NCBI GenBank assembly: GCA_965218985.1
Contig: CBDCMP010000007.1
Coordinates: 558,001-622,000, forward strand
DNA length: 64,000 nucleotides
Reading direction: 5' to 3'
From: Pseudopedobacter sp965218985
Lineage (GTDB): Bacteria; Bacteroidota; Bacteroidia; Sphingobacteriales; Sphingobacteriaceae
Part shown: positions 17,116 through 26,120 of the stretch, piece by piece
How the letters are laid out: the number at the start of each line of letters is the position of its first letter
Numbering within the stretch: the first letter of the stretch is position 1
Notes under the pieces: model-generated
The model's database searches: none
Told to the model about the DNA's origin: nothing
What the model saw: only the letters and a program-made list of their open reading frames with translations
Translations under genes and position numbers: made by a program

Positions 17116-17868
17116 ATGCGTTTAAAAAATAAAGTAGCAGTAGTAACTGGTGGCTCCAGAGATATAGGAAGAGCAGTTTCTTTACAGTTAGCAATTGAAG
17201 GTGCTAAAGTAGTCGTGAATTATTTTGGCAACAAAGCCAATGCCGATGAAACTTTAGAGCTCATTAAAAAAGCAGGTGGCGAAGCTATTGCAGTTAAAGC
17301 TGATATGACAAAAGCTAGCGAGGTGCAAGCGTTGATTTCGGCAACAATAGAAGCTTTTGGCGATGAAATCCACATCTTAGCCAATGTTGCCGGAGGCTTG
17401 GTTGCCCGTAAAACTACTGCCGAAATGGACGAAGATTTTTTTGATTTGGTAATGGATATGAATTTGAAATCGGTGTTCTTAGCGGTGAAAAATGCCACTC
17501 CGTACATGCCAAAGGGTTCGTCAATCATCAACTTTAGTTCTTTAGCTGGTAGAGACGGCGGTGGTCCTGGTGCAGGTATTTATGCAACTTCAAAAGGTGC
17601 TTTAATGACTTACACCCGTGCATTAGCAAAAGAATTTGGTCCAAAAGGAATTAGAGTAAATGCCGTTGCACCCGGAATGATAGCAACTGCTTTTCACGAT
17701 ACCTTTACCAAACCCGAAGTACGTACGAATGTTGCCAATGCAACTGCTCTAAAAAGGGAAGGAGAGGCTAGTGAAGTTGCAGACTTAGTGATATATTTAG
17801 CTTCAGAAGAGTCTAGCTATATTACTGGTGTAAATTTTGATATCAACGGAGGCGTAAGCTTTTCTTAA
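17116..17868 (+). CDS. SDR oxidoreductase, probable 4-deoxy-hexoseulose-uronate reductase
   Basis: A 250-residue classical short-chain dehydrogenase: cofactor loop TGGSRDIGRA at 11-20, catalytic S141 or S142 in INFSS, Y156 and K160 in YATSK, and a C-terminal GGVSFS. Such enzymes in alginate loci reduce 4-deoxy-L-erythro-5-hexoseulose uronate to 2-keto-3-deoxygluconate using NAD(P)H. The cofactor cannot be fixed by eye; position 36 onward reads YFGNKANADE. Genes for KDG kinase and KDPG aldolase are not in this window, so the pathway must finish elsewhere. Confidence 0.85.
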   Translation: MRLKNKVAVVTGGSRDIGRAVSLQLAIEGAKVVVNYFGNKANADETLELIKKAGGEAIAVKADMTKASEVQALISATIEAFGDEIHILANVAGGLVARKTTAEMDEDFFDLVMDMNLKSVFLAVKNATPYMPKGSSIINFSSLAGRDGGGPGAGIYATSKGALMTYTRALAKEFGPKGIRVNAVAPGMIATAFHDTFTKPEVRTNVANATALKREGEASEVADLVIYLASEESSYITGVNFDINGGVSFS

Positions 17869-17962
17869 ACAATTTTTACTATCCCGATTTAATAGCATTT
17901 TTTCATAGGTTAAATTAGAAAGATATTTTACTTAATTTCCTGTTTTAACTTCGGAAATTTTT

Positions 17963-18004
17963 GAAGAGGCTGTCTCAAAATCGAGAACAGCTTCTTTTTT
18001 CTTT
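17963..18004 (+). terminator. Terminator-like hairpin after the SDR gene
   Basis: GAAGAGGCTGTCTC pairs imperfectly with GAGAACAGCTTC across AAAATC, followed by TTTTTT. It may end the gntR-PL17-SDR transcript about 95 bases after the stop codon. Its left arm is also the end of the element at 17967-18085. Confidence 0.5.
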
Positions 18005-18085
18005 AATTTTATTCGGACAGGTGGTGGTGGTGAATGTTTTCTTTTAAGAGATTCTTAAACTGTCTATCTTTTTTTGAGACAGCCT
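17967..18085. mobile_element. 119-bp element with 14-bp terminal inverted repeats (MITE-like or IS ends)
   Basis: AGGCTGTCTCAAAA at 17967-17980 is repeated inverted as TTTTGAGACAGCCT at 18072-18085. GAGACAGCC ends are common in IS1182-like elements, but there is no transposase room inside and no clear target duplication. The right end abuts the HTCS relic in its signal-peptide codons, so the insertion may have removed the start of that gene. Confidence 0.55.
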
Positions 18086-18086
18086 T

Positions 18087-18480
18087 TTGTTAAATGCTTA
18101 TGCCCAACAGCAAGAATTTTTCCATAAATTAACTGGTGAAACGGGTTTATCCCAAAATAATGCCATCTCCATTTCACAGGACAACATGGGATCTGATTGG
18201 CACAAAAGAAGGTTTAATCGGCATGATTATGATTCACAACAATTCAAAATTCTTATCAATAATGTAAGCGATATTACCGGTACAAGTAGCCAAATATCAA
18301 CGCACTGTCTCAGACAGTAAAGGTAATTTATGAGTTGAAACTCATGAGGGTTTGAATAAGTATATTCCAGAGACTAAATCTTTCACCCGCTATCTAATTA
18401 CCCCAATGATAAAAATAGTCTCCGCAACAAGATCATCAGATGTGTTTATCAGAATCTGGAAGGGAACACTTTTCTTTGTT
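18087..18480 (+). pseudogene. Relic of a hybrid two-component regulator (HTCS), N-terminal beta-propeller part
   Basis: The first frame reads LLNAYAQQQEFFHKLTGETG, then LSQNNAISISQDNMG, the signal-peptide end and first propeller repeat of HTCS proteins. A frameshift then moves IGTKEGL into another frame, after which RHDYDSQQFKIL resumes the first. Farther on, SDSKGNL-stop-VETHEGLNKY has TGA where Trp is expected, and YPNDKNSLRNKIIRCVYQNL, followed by EGNT, continues after another shift. Similarity then ends. At least two frameshifts and one nonsense change show it is dead. The kinase and DNA-binding parts are gone. Confidence 0.75.
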
Positions 18481-18747
18481 AGAAAACAATATCAGTCATT
18501 GAGATTTTAATGTCAATATTTCTTCCTCAGAAATTAGTATGAGTACCCCCTTAATTTCTATAAAAACATTATGTCTGCCAGGTTTAGCAGTGAAATTCAA
18601 ATACTATTTTGCTAAAATCAGTAAGCTTTAAAATGCAAATCTCTTCTATAATATTTTGACCTCATGTCCCTCTATAAGGTAATCAACTTTAGGTCTGGAA
18701 TTAACAATAAAATTTTTATGTTTTATCAAAATTCTCTTGTCAAAAAT
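18481..18747. other. Intergenic stretch without recognised genes
   Basis: AT-rich sequence between the HTCS relic and the susC promoter. I could not match any six-frame reading to a known family, although it may be further decayed HTCS sequence. Confidence 0.5.
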
Positions 18748-18802
18748 TTTGTAATAATAAATTATTATGATACTTTTGGTAAACCAATTTTTGGTAAACC
18801 AA
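18748..18802 (+). promoter_or_regulatory. susC promoter with paired GntR operators
   Basis: TTTG at 18748-18751 and TACTTTTG at 18771-18778 are 19 bases apart, matching the Bacteroidota -33/-7 consensus closely. Two identical TTGGTAAACCAA sites, at 18776-18787 and 18791-18802 (15 bases apart), begin inside the -7 box. A repressor bound here would block the promoter directly. The sites match those before the GntR gene. Confidence 0.8.
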
Positions 18803-18849
18803 TTTGCTGAATAAAAAATCAGCGACCAATTAATTAACTAATTTAAATT

Positions 18850-21800
18850 ATGAAATTAAATGTTTACTTGAGAAGCATCTCACTAATATTTACGGTGTGC
18901 TTTATTTGTGGTCTTTTAACAGTAAATGCCCAAACGAAAATTAAAGTTCAAGGTGTTGTTAAAAGCGATGATGGTGATCTTCTGCCTGGCGTGTCGGTAA
19001 CCATTAAAGACACCAAAACTGGTACAGTTACCGATTTGAATGGAGCTTACACTATCTCTGTAGAAAAAGGGAAGATTCTTGTTTTTACATATCTGGGGTT
19101 CAAAACAGTAGCTCAAGGTGTAACAGATGAGCGTGTGATGAATATCACAATGGCAACTGAAAGAAGTTCCATTGATGAAGTTGTGGTGGTGGGCTATGGT
19201 ACACAAAAGAAATCATCTGTTACGGGTGCGGTAAGCAAATTGGTAAACACCAATCTAGATGAAATACCAACATCTAGGCTCGATAATGCTTTGATAGGTA
19301 AGATTGCTGGTGTAACCATCCAAAACGTATCTTCAGAGGCAGGTGCAGAACCTGTAATCAGAGTAAGGGGTTTTTCTTCCATCAGTACTGATTCTAGCCC
19401 ATTAATTGTAGTTGATGGTTATCCTGTGCCAGATGGGATGTCGTTTGTAAACCCCCAAGATGTTGAATCTGTGGAGGTTTTGAAAGATGCAGCTTCTGCA
19501 GCTATTTATGGCTCACGGGCTGCAAATGGAGTTATTTTAATCACTACCAAGCAAGGTAATTCTGACAAGCCAAAATATTCCTTTAAAACTTATTATGGAA
19601 TGAGCGATCCTTATAAGTTGAATGATATCATGTCTTTTTCAGATTATGTAAATGGCCTATATAGAGATGCGTCATTGAGAGCTCAAGATCCCTCAGTACC
19701 TGCTTCTAAACAAAATTTAATTACATCAAGCGATCGGGCTGCATATATCATAGAGAATCAAATTGTTGGAACTTCTACAGATTGGCAACAGGTTGGTTTG
19801 CAAAATGCATCTATTTATAATGCACAGCTAAGTTTATCTGGTGGAGATAAAAACTTGAAATATTATATTTCTGGGGGTTATCAAAAAAATACTGCGGCTA
19901 TTAAATTTAGTGATAATACAAGAGGGACATTTAAAGCAAGAGTCAACGGAAATATCAGTAAAAAATTAAAATTCAGTCTAAATTTTAATCCTACCTATGT
20001 TGGTACAACCAGACCAGCCTCTAACTTTACTGATTATTTCCGCTTTTACTCCTTCTTACCTGTTAAAGTAGATCAATTTACGGCCGATTTTATACACCAA
20101 AACCCACAATGGGCAGGTGTAAACGTAGGTGATTTTGCACAAGCCCGTTATTTTTCAAACTTGCCATATTCGGGCATAATGCCTGATGGTAGTATATACA
20201 CCAGCTCCGGCACAATTGTACCCTGGAGCACCAACAATAATACACCAATTTCTATTGCCTCGCGTGAAAGTAGAACTCAGGCATCATATAGAGTTTTATC
20301 TACCGGAGATTTATCTTACGAGATCATCCCAAAATTAATCCTTAAAACATCTATCGGTGCTTATTATAGAAATCAGGATGATAAAGATTTGACTTATAGT
20401 AATGCCGAGAATGATGGACAAGTTAATGAATCTGACATTACCAATATCGATTATAAGGATGTGTTGTGGGAAAACACATTAGATTATTCTTGGAAAAAGG
20501 GTAATCATAACTTCACAGCTCTGGCAGGTTTTACCACCCAACAAACCTTTATTAAAAATGCCACGGTAGTGGGTAGGGATTTTGCGGCAGATCAGTTAAA
20601 CACTCAGCCTGCTCAAATAGATCAAGCTTTAACCATGACCACAAAAGATCAGATAGGATTGATTTCTTATTTAGGGAGATTTACTTATGACTATAAGAGC
20701 ACTTATTTATTCAGTACCAGTTTTAGGACTGATGGTAGTTCTTATTTCAAAAGCGGAAGACAATATGGCTATTTTCCTTCTGTTTCTGCTGGTTGGGTGG
20801 CAAGTAACGAGAAGTTTTTACAGGATGAAAGGTGGCTTAGTAACTTAAAATTGAGAGGTAGCTATGGTGCGACAGGAAATAATAAAGTACCTAGCTTTTC
20901 TTTCGAGAATTTATTGTACCCATCTAATTATGATTATGGAGCCGGTAATGGAAACGTGACTTTGGGCTTATCTCCAAATGGTGCTGTATTGGCAAATCCA
21001 AATATTACCTGGGAGCGCACTTTTGCATCTAACTTTGGTTTAGATTTAGGTTTGTTGAACAACAAAATCAACTTAACAGTTGAGTACTATAATTCAAAAA
21101 CAGATAAGCTGTTATACAACCAGGCAACCATGTCTTTTAGTGGTTCAAATGCTTATGTAAATAATGCCGGTAAAATTCAAAACAAAGGTTTGGAGTTTGA
21201 ACTGAGCACCAATAATGTAAGAACAAAGAAATTTGAGTGGACTACCGCCATGAATCTTTCTGCTAACAGAAATAAATTATTGAAGTTAGGTGGCGAGCCA
21301 TACCAATATAACTATGGCGAGCGTAACGAAGTTTATGCTGCAATAATTGGTCAGCCGGCCATTCAATACTTTGGCTATAAAACCGATGGTGTTTTTACCT
21401 CACAGGCAATGATAGATGCTGCTGTAGCTGCTGGTCAAACCAGTAACATTTCTAAATATTACACAGCAGGGGGGTTAAAAATAGTAGATACCAATGGTGA
21501 TAATAAAATCGATGAAAATGACAGAGTGGTAATAGGTTCTCCATTTCCTGATTTTACCTGGGGAGTTACCAATAGTTTTAAATTCAAGAAATTTGATTTA
21601 ACAGTAAGCATCCAAGGTTCACAAGGAGGTGAACTTTTTAATGGAGATGCCAATTATAACGAAACCAAAAAGTTCAATCGCTATTTCAATAATGATAACC
21701 ATTGGGTAAGTGATATGTTTCCGGGTGATGGCCAAACTCCCTATTACAACAACGGTGTAAATATGATATTTACAGATTATGTGGTAGAGGATGCTTCTTA

Positions 21801-22053
21801 TGCCTCTATCAGAAATGTGATATTAGGGTATACTTTCCCAAATTCGAAAATTAAACAGGTAGGTTTAAGTTCATTGAGACTTTATGCCTCAGCAGATAAT
21901 CTTTGGTATATCATGGGTACAAATTATCGTGGTATCAACCCAGAAGCCAGATCAACTTCCTCAAGTTACTCATCTCCATTAATTGATGGATATCAAAGAG
22001 GTGCATTTCCAGTGCTTCGTACTTTCACGTTTGGCATCGACCTTAATTTTTAA
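18850..22053 (+). CDS. SusC-type TonB-dependent outer-membrane transporter (alginate locus)
   Basis: The 1067-residue protein has a signal peptide (1-27), a carboxypeptidase-regulatory-like beta-sandwich (about 31-105: VQGVVKSDDGDLLPGVSV), the TonB-box-like SSIDEVVVVGYGTQKK at 106-121, a plug (YGSRAANGVILITTK) and a 22-strand barrel ending in a C-terminal Phe (GIDLNF). With its SusD partner 18 bases downstream it should import alginate oligomers across the outer membrane. The promoter just upstream carries GntR operators, so expression is probably released by an alginate breakdown product. Confidence 0.92.
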   Translation: MKLNVYLRSISLIFTVCFICGLLTVNAQTKIKVQGVVKSDDGDLLPGVSVTIKDTKTGTVTDLNGAYTISVEKGKILVFTYLGFKTVAQGVTDERVMNITMATERSSIDEVVVVGYGTQKKSSVTGAVSKLVNTNLDEIPTSRLDNALIGKIAGVTIQNVSSEAGAEPVIRVRGFSSISTDSSPLIVVDGYPVPDGMSFVNPQDVESVEVLKDAASAAIYGSRAANGVILITTKQGNSDKPKYSFKTYYGMSDPYKLNDIMSFSDYVNGLYRDASLRAQDPSVPASKQNLITSSDRAAYIIENQIVGTSTDWQQVGLQNASIYNAQLSLSGGDKNLKYYISGGYQKNTAAIKFSDNTRGTFKARVNGNISKKLKFSLNFNPTYVGTTRPASNFTDYFRFYSFLPVKVDQFTADFIHQNPQWAGVNVGDFAQARYFSNLPYSGIMPDGSIYTSSGTIVPWSTNNNTPISIASRESRTQASYRVLSTGDLSYEIIPKLILKTSIGAYYRNQDDKDLTYSNAENDGQVNESDITNIDYKDVLWENTLDYSWKKGNHNFTALAGFTTQQTFIKNATVVGRDFAADQLNTQPAQIDQALTMTTKDQIGLISYLGRFTYDYKSTYLFSTSFRTDGSSYFKSGRQYGYFPSVSAGWVASNEKFLQDERWLSNLKLRGSYGATGNNKVPSFSFENLLYPSNYDYGAGNGNVTLGLSPNGAVLANPNITWERTFASNFGLDLGLLNNKINLTVEYYNSKTDKLLYNQATMSFSGSNAYVNNAGKIQNKGLEFELSTNNVRTKKFEWTTAMNLSANRNKLLKLGGEPYQYNYGERNEVYAAIIGQPAIQYFGYKTDGVFTSQAMIDAAVAAGQTSNISKYYTAGGLKIVDTNGDNKIDENDRVVIGSPFPDFTWGVTNSFKFKKFDLTVSIQGSQGGELFNGDANYNETKKFNRYFNNDNHWVSDMFPGDGQTPYYNNGVNMIFTDYVVEDASYASIRNVILGYTFPNSKIKQVGLSSLRLYASADNLWYIMGTNYRGINPEARSTSSSYSSPLIDGYQRGAFPVLRTFTFGIDLNF

Positions 22054-22071
22054 TAATCAATAAAGAAAATC

Positions 22072-23664
22072 ATGAAAAGAAATAAATATTACTTCACAAT
22101 GGCATTCCTCTTTATCCTTATGGTAACCTCCTGCAAAAAAATTATTGAGGTAGATCCTATTTCTAACGTAGGTGCAGATGCTTTTTATAATAATTATACA
22201 GAAACTAGTGCCGCTCTAACCGGTTGTTATAATGGTTTGCAAGCCACTATGTATAATGAATGGATGTTTACAGAGTTAAGAGGGGATAATTCAAAACAGG
22301 GCGTGGCAAACAGTAGCAGCACTCAAAATCTTGAGTTAAATGATCTGGATCAGTTTACGCTGAATTCCTCACATTCTCAGGTGTATATCTATTGGTTGGC
22401 AACTTATAATAATATCAGAGCCATTAATTATGTATTAAGAAGCTTGGGAGTAACTTATAGCAATGGCATTTTAACCGTTGGTACTGGTACTGCGATAATG
22501 ACAGCAGAACAAAAAAATCAATTAATTGGAGAAGCATTGTTTTTACGAGCTTACCATTACTTTCAATTAACCAGATTGTTTGGCGGGATATTCTTGATTA
22601 CCGAACCGGTTGATCCAGCTACAGCGAAACAAATTAAAAGAAGTACCATTGCGGACTGTTACAGCTTAATCACTGCCGATTTAAGTATGGCTAAGGATTT
22701 AATGTCAACATCAACTTATCAGGCAATGAACCCCAATGATTTAGGCAAGGCCACTAAATGGGGAGCAGAAGCTTTATTAGCAAAGGTTTACCTAACATTA
22801 AGCAGAAATTCAGAAGCATTGCCATTAATAAATGATGTAATTGATAATAGTGGCTATGGTTTGTTAAACTCTTATTCAGATGTTTTTTCCATTACCAATG
22901 AAATGAATAAAGAAATCATTTTTGCAGTTAGATATAAAGCAGGTGGTTTTGGTTTAGGTTCTCCTTTTGCAAATTTATTTGCACCAGCGGGCAGTGGAAA
23001 CGCAGTAGTAAATAACGATGGTAAAGGTTATAATTTTCCAACAGAAAGTATTCAAACTGCTTATATTAACCCAAGTAGTGGCCCATCAGATCAAAGAGAA
23101 GCAGTTTGCATCGGTCAATATACTTCAACCAAGCCCTATTGTAAAAAATTCATCTCTCAGGTAGTGAGTGAATTTGATGCCGAAAATGATTGGCCAGTGA
23201 TAAGGTTTGCCGATGTGCTTTTAATGAAGGCAGAAGCAACGGGTTTTGATGGTCCAGGAGGTCCATCAGTTTCATTAATTAACCAAATAAGAGCCAGATC
23301 CGGAGCGGTTGATTATCCCGGTACAGGAGATTTTAATGCCGCATTCTATCAATATCCTGCAACAGGGTTAAACTCCATTACAGATGCAGCTGCTTTTAAA
23401 ACTGCTTTATTCAAAGAGCGTAGATTAGAGCTGGCATTTGAAAACCAACGCTTTTTTGATATGGTTCGTAGCGGAGATGCCGTAAATTTAATCAAAGCTT
23501 ATTTTGCCGAGGAGTATCCTGTTTTCTATATCAATGTTACACCAACTATTTCTTTAGCGTCTTTACAAGCCAATGTAACTTCTGATAAATTATTATTGCC
23601 AATTCCGCAAAGAGAAATTGATACAAACGATCAAATACAGATCACTCAAAATCCTGGTTATTAA
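22072..23664 (+). CDS. SusD-type glycan-binding lipoprotein (alginate locus)
   Basis: The 530-residue protein has a lipobox ending in C21 (MVTSCKK) and the SusD/RagB fold: N-terminal IEVDPISNVGADAFYNNY, TPR-like helices (GEALFLRAYHYFQLTRLFGG near 155, WGAEALLAKVYLTLS near 220) and the C-terminal RRLELAFENQRFFDMVRSG plus LLPIPQREIDTNDQIQQ-like ending. It caps the SusC barrel and binds the oligosaccharide. It is 18 bases from susC and 22 bases from the next gene. Confidence 0.92.
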   Translation: MKRNKYYFTMAFLFILMVTSCKKIIEVDPISNVGADAFYNNYTETSAALTGCYNGLQATMYNEWMFTELRGDNSKQGVANSSSTQNLELNDLDQFTLNSSHSQVYIYWLATYNNIRAINYVLRSLGVTYSNGILTVGTGTAIMTAEQKNQLIGEALFLRAYHYFQLTRLFGGIFLITEPVDPATAKQIKRSTIADCYSLITADLSMAKDLMSTSTYQAMNPNDLGKATKWGAEALLAKVYLTLSRNSEALPLINDVIDNSGYGLLNSYSDVFSITNEMNKEIIFAVRYKAGGFGLGSPFANLFAPAGSGNAVVNNDGKGYNFPTESIQTAYINPSSGPSDQREAVCIGQYTSTKPYCKKFISQVVSEFDAENDWPVIRFADVLLMKAEATGFDGPGGPSVSLINQIRARSGAVDYPGTGDFNAAFYQYPATGLNSITDAAAFKTALFKERRLELAFENQRFFDMVRSGDAVNLIKAYFAEEYPVFYINVTPTISLASLQANVTSDKLLLPIPQREIDTNDQIQITQNPGY

Positions 23665-23686
23665 TTCTTATTTTAAATAAAGAAAC

Positions 23687-24994
23687 ATGAAAGCTATAGA
23701 TATTAAACAAACCCTGACGCTTCTACTCATTAGTTTGGTAGGGATAATGGCTTGTAAAAAAGATAAAAACACAAATGGCTCAACTGCTAAAGATGTATTA
23801 ACCGCTCAAGATTATGTATATAACTTGGCGACTAAAAAACTGACACCAAATACGGATGTTGCTGCTAATATCCAATCTCAGGTAGGCATAAAACTCATCT
23901 ATAGTTATTTGGTGAGGGAACAGCAATCGGATTCTTTAGTGAACATCACTTACGCTACAGCAGATAATCAAAACAATTTGGATCTTTTGATTCCTGTAAC
24001 CGCCTTTGCCAAAACAAATATGGCGGGTGCTACAGCTATAAAGAGTGTTGTAAAGCGTGTGGATAATAGCACAGATGAATTATTGATCAACCTTTCTGCT
24101 TTTCAGCCACCATTACCAATGCTCGAAAATTTTCCCGACACTAAATTACCAGATGCAAATGATCATATTATCATCACCGGTAATGCATCATCGGAAACAG
24201 GTTTGGATAAAATAGAAATATTAGATGATTCACAAGGCGCATTTACTATTGTAACTACAATTTCCGGTCTTAATGCGGCTGAAACTTACGCTATAAATTA
24301 TGACTATACCTACCGGGCTAATACAGCAAATATTAAAATTATTGCCTACGACACTTTTGGGATCACAACCCAGTTTACTATTAACGTTCCAGCATTACCT
24401 TATACATTATACAAAGATGTAATCATGGGTGCACAGGGAAATTCATCTACTACAATAACCAATAATCATTTCTTTATTGCAACGGGTACAACAGGTGGTA
24501 GCTGTACATTAAATGCAGATGAATCAACTTTAGATTTTTTATATTATGGAACAAGTTCAGGACCTTCGTTGTATAGCCCCACCAATGCAACCAATATTGC
24601 AAAAAACTTTTATTGTAGCGGCACTAGTGATTATTGGAATACGACAACCACAGATTTCACTAAATTAAAACCAACTAAATTTAGGGTGATGGTCCCTGGA
24701 GACGCTGGAGTTGATGATTTATACACTAAATTTAATGCAAACAATATTGCTGATTTAGATGATAATGGGTTTTTCACAGGTGTTTCTACACCAAGTAGCA
24801 GTACCTCTAAATATGTTCCAGGTTCGGCACCAACAACCAGTCAGTATAATATAACAACAGCTTATCTAATTTGGGTTAAAGTACCCACAACACCTGCTGC
24901 AACTGCCTTCAAAAATTGCTTGATAAGAGTAAAGGAAGCGGTAGATGCTGAAAAGGTTTCTACTATAAAATTTGATATTTACGTACAAAAGTAA
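23687..24994 (+). CDS. Surface lipoprotein in SusE/SusF position, unknown fold
   Basis: The 435-residue protein has a lipobox ending in C23 (GIMACKKDK). It is rich in Thr, Asn and Ala with beta-strand patterning, possibly an Ig-like domain at about 155-240 (HIIITGNASSETGLDKIEI). I do not recognise a family. Directly after SusD in the same transcript, such proteins usually help bind the polysaccharide on the cell surface, which is inferred from position only. A hairpin follows the stop codon. Confidence 0.7.
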   Translation: MKAIDIKQTLTLLLISLVGIMACKKDKNTNGSTAKDVLTAQDYVYNLATKKLTPNTDVAANIQSQVGIKLIYSYLVREQQSDSLVNITYATADNQNNLDLLIPVTAFAKTNMAGATAIKSVVKRVDNSTDELLINLSAFQPPLPMLENFPDTKLPDANDHIIITGNASSETGLDKIEILDDSQGAFTIVTTISGLNAAETYAINYDYTYRANTANIKIIAYDTFGITTQFTINVPALPYTLYKDVIMGAQGNSSTTITNNHFFIATGTTGGSCTLNADESTLDFLYYGTSSGPSLYSPTNATNIAKNFYCSGTSDYWNTTTTDFTKLKPTKFRVMVPGDAGVDDLYTKFNANNIADLDDNGFFTGVSTPSSSTSKYVPGSAPTTSQYNITTAYLIWVKVPTTPAATAFKNCLIRVKEAVDAEKVSTIKFDIYVQK

Positions 24995-25007
24995 ATGATA
25001 TTGGTTC

Positions 25008-25045
25008 AAAAGTGCAGGGGTTTGTTTTCAAATCTCTGTGCTTTT
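25008..25045 (+). terminator. Hairpin between the SusE-like gene and the PL7 gene
   Basis: A 17-base stem with several G-U pairs (AAAAGTGCAGGGGTTTG against CAAATCTCTGTGCTTTT) and a TTTT loop. It lacks a long T tract, so partial termination or transcript protection is as likely as full termination. It may lower PL7 expression relative to susCD. Confidence 0.5.
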
Positions 25046-25158
25046 AGTTTTAGAATTGGTCTTTTTGCCCATCGAGACTTAACGAACCACTAAAAAACAA
25101 GGTTTTTATTCTGTCTTTGTCAAGTTTACACTCTGTGGTTTTTTGTTAAAATAATATA

Positions 25159-25965
25159 ATGAAAACTAAAATAATCTTAAATAAAGTGATGCAACCATTA
25201 ACTCTCGCCATTTTGTTGTTGGCCTCTTGTGCTACACAGCAAGTTCCAGAAAAAAAACCGACTACACCGATAGAAGCAGTGGTGGATAAAAAATACCCGG
25301 CAGAAGTTATAGACTTAACCAACTGGAAGTTAAATACACCTATTGATACCCAAACACCTGGTAAAGTAGATGAGTATAAACAACCTGTATTGAAAACTTT
25401 TACTGATGCCAATTGGTTTCATCTAAATGCTACTAAAGACGGTGTTGTTTTTAAAGCCAATACTGGCGGTGTTACAACTTCCGGCTCGGGTTATCCTCGT
25501 AGCGAGTTAAGAGAAATGACCAATAACGGCACAACAAATGCATCTTGGGGTTCAGCAACAGGTACACATACCCTATTTATTGAGCAAGCTATTACTCATT
25601 TACCTGATGTAAAACCACATATTGTTGTTGGGCAAATTCACGATGCTAATGACGATATCATTGTTTTTAGGTTAGAAAAAAAGAAATTATTTATTGATTT
25701 GAACGGCGACGACGGACCAACTTTAGATAATAACTATATGCTAGGCAAACACTTTACGGTAATGTTTAAAGTGCATGACAATAAAGTTGATTGTTATTAT
25801 AATGATGCTTTGGTTTATACTTACAATACCACATTCTCGGGTGCGTATTTTAAAGCCGGAGCTTATGTACAGTCATCCTGTCAAGGTAAAAACAAAGTAA
25901 GCGGTGAGAGTTGTGATGCTTATGGTGAAGTGGAGATATACAGGCTTTGGGTAAAGCATGAATGA
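25159..25965 (+). CDS. Alginate lyase, PL7 family, lipoprotein
   Basis: The 268-residue protein has a lipobox LASC (C24) and a single beta-jelly-roll PL7 domain. All three PL7 signatures are present: R114-S-E-L-R118 (YPRSELREM), Q159-I-H161 and Y230-F-K-A-G-A-Y-V-Q238. Arg, Gln, His and Tyr in these motifs form the active cleft. The QIH variant is often linked to guluronate or mixed-link specificity. Probably a surface endolyase giving oligomers for SusC/D. It is last in the susCD run, before a bidirectional terminator. Confidence 0.92.
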   Translation: MKTKIILNKVMQPLTLAILLLASCATQQVPEKKPTTPIEAVVDKKYPAEVIDLTNWKLNTPIDTQTPGKVDEYKQPVLKTFTDANWFHLNATKDGVVFKANTGGVTTSGSGYPRSELREMTNNGTTNASWGSATGTHTLFIEQAITHLPDVKPHIVVGQIHDANDDIIVFRLEKKKLFIDLNGDDGPTLDNNYMLGKHFTVMFKVHDNKVDCYYNDALVYTYNTTFSGAYFKAGAYVQSSCQGKNKVSGESCDAYGEVEIYRLWVKHE

Positions 25966-26041
25966 GTTTTTTAACTGATTTCTCAGTCTAATTTAAAGAT
26001 ATGAACGTTCAACGTATTGATCACTGAAGTCTGATAAATGT

Positions 26042-26083
26042 AATTCCCCAAAATTATCCTTGAATAGTTTTGGGGAATTTTTG
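26042..26083. terminator. Bidirectional terminator between convergent lyase operons
   Basis: Perfect 12-base inverted repeat AATTCCCCAAAA / TTTTGGGGAATT (26042-26053, 26068-26079) with a 14-base loop, followed by T residues on the plus strand and preceded by AT-rich sequence for the minus strand. It separates the PL7 gene from the converging minus-strand unit. Confidence 0.8.
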
Positions 26084-26120
26084 TTTGCGAGGTTTTATAA
26101 AAACAAACTAATTTCCCTCA

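Noticed and set aside
18087..18320. A 77-codon frame as a small intact gene
   Set aside because: It is the first piece of a frameshifted HTCS, with matching propeller pieces continuing in other frames.
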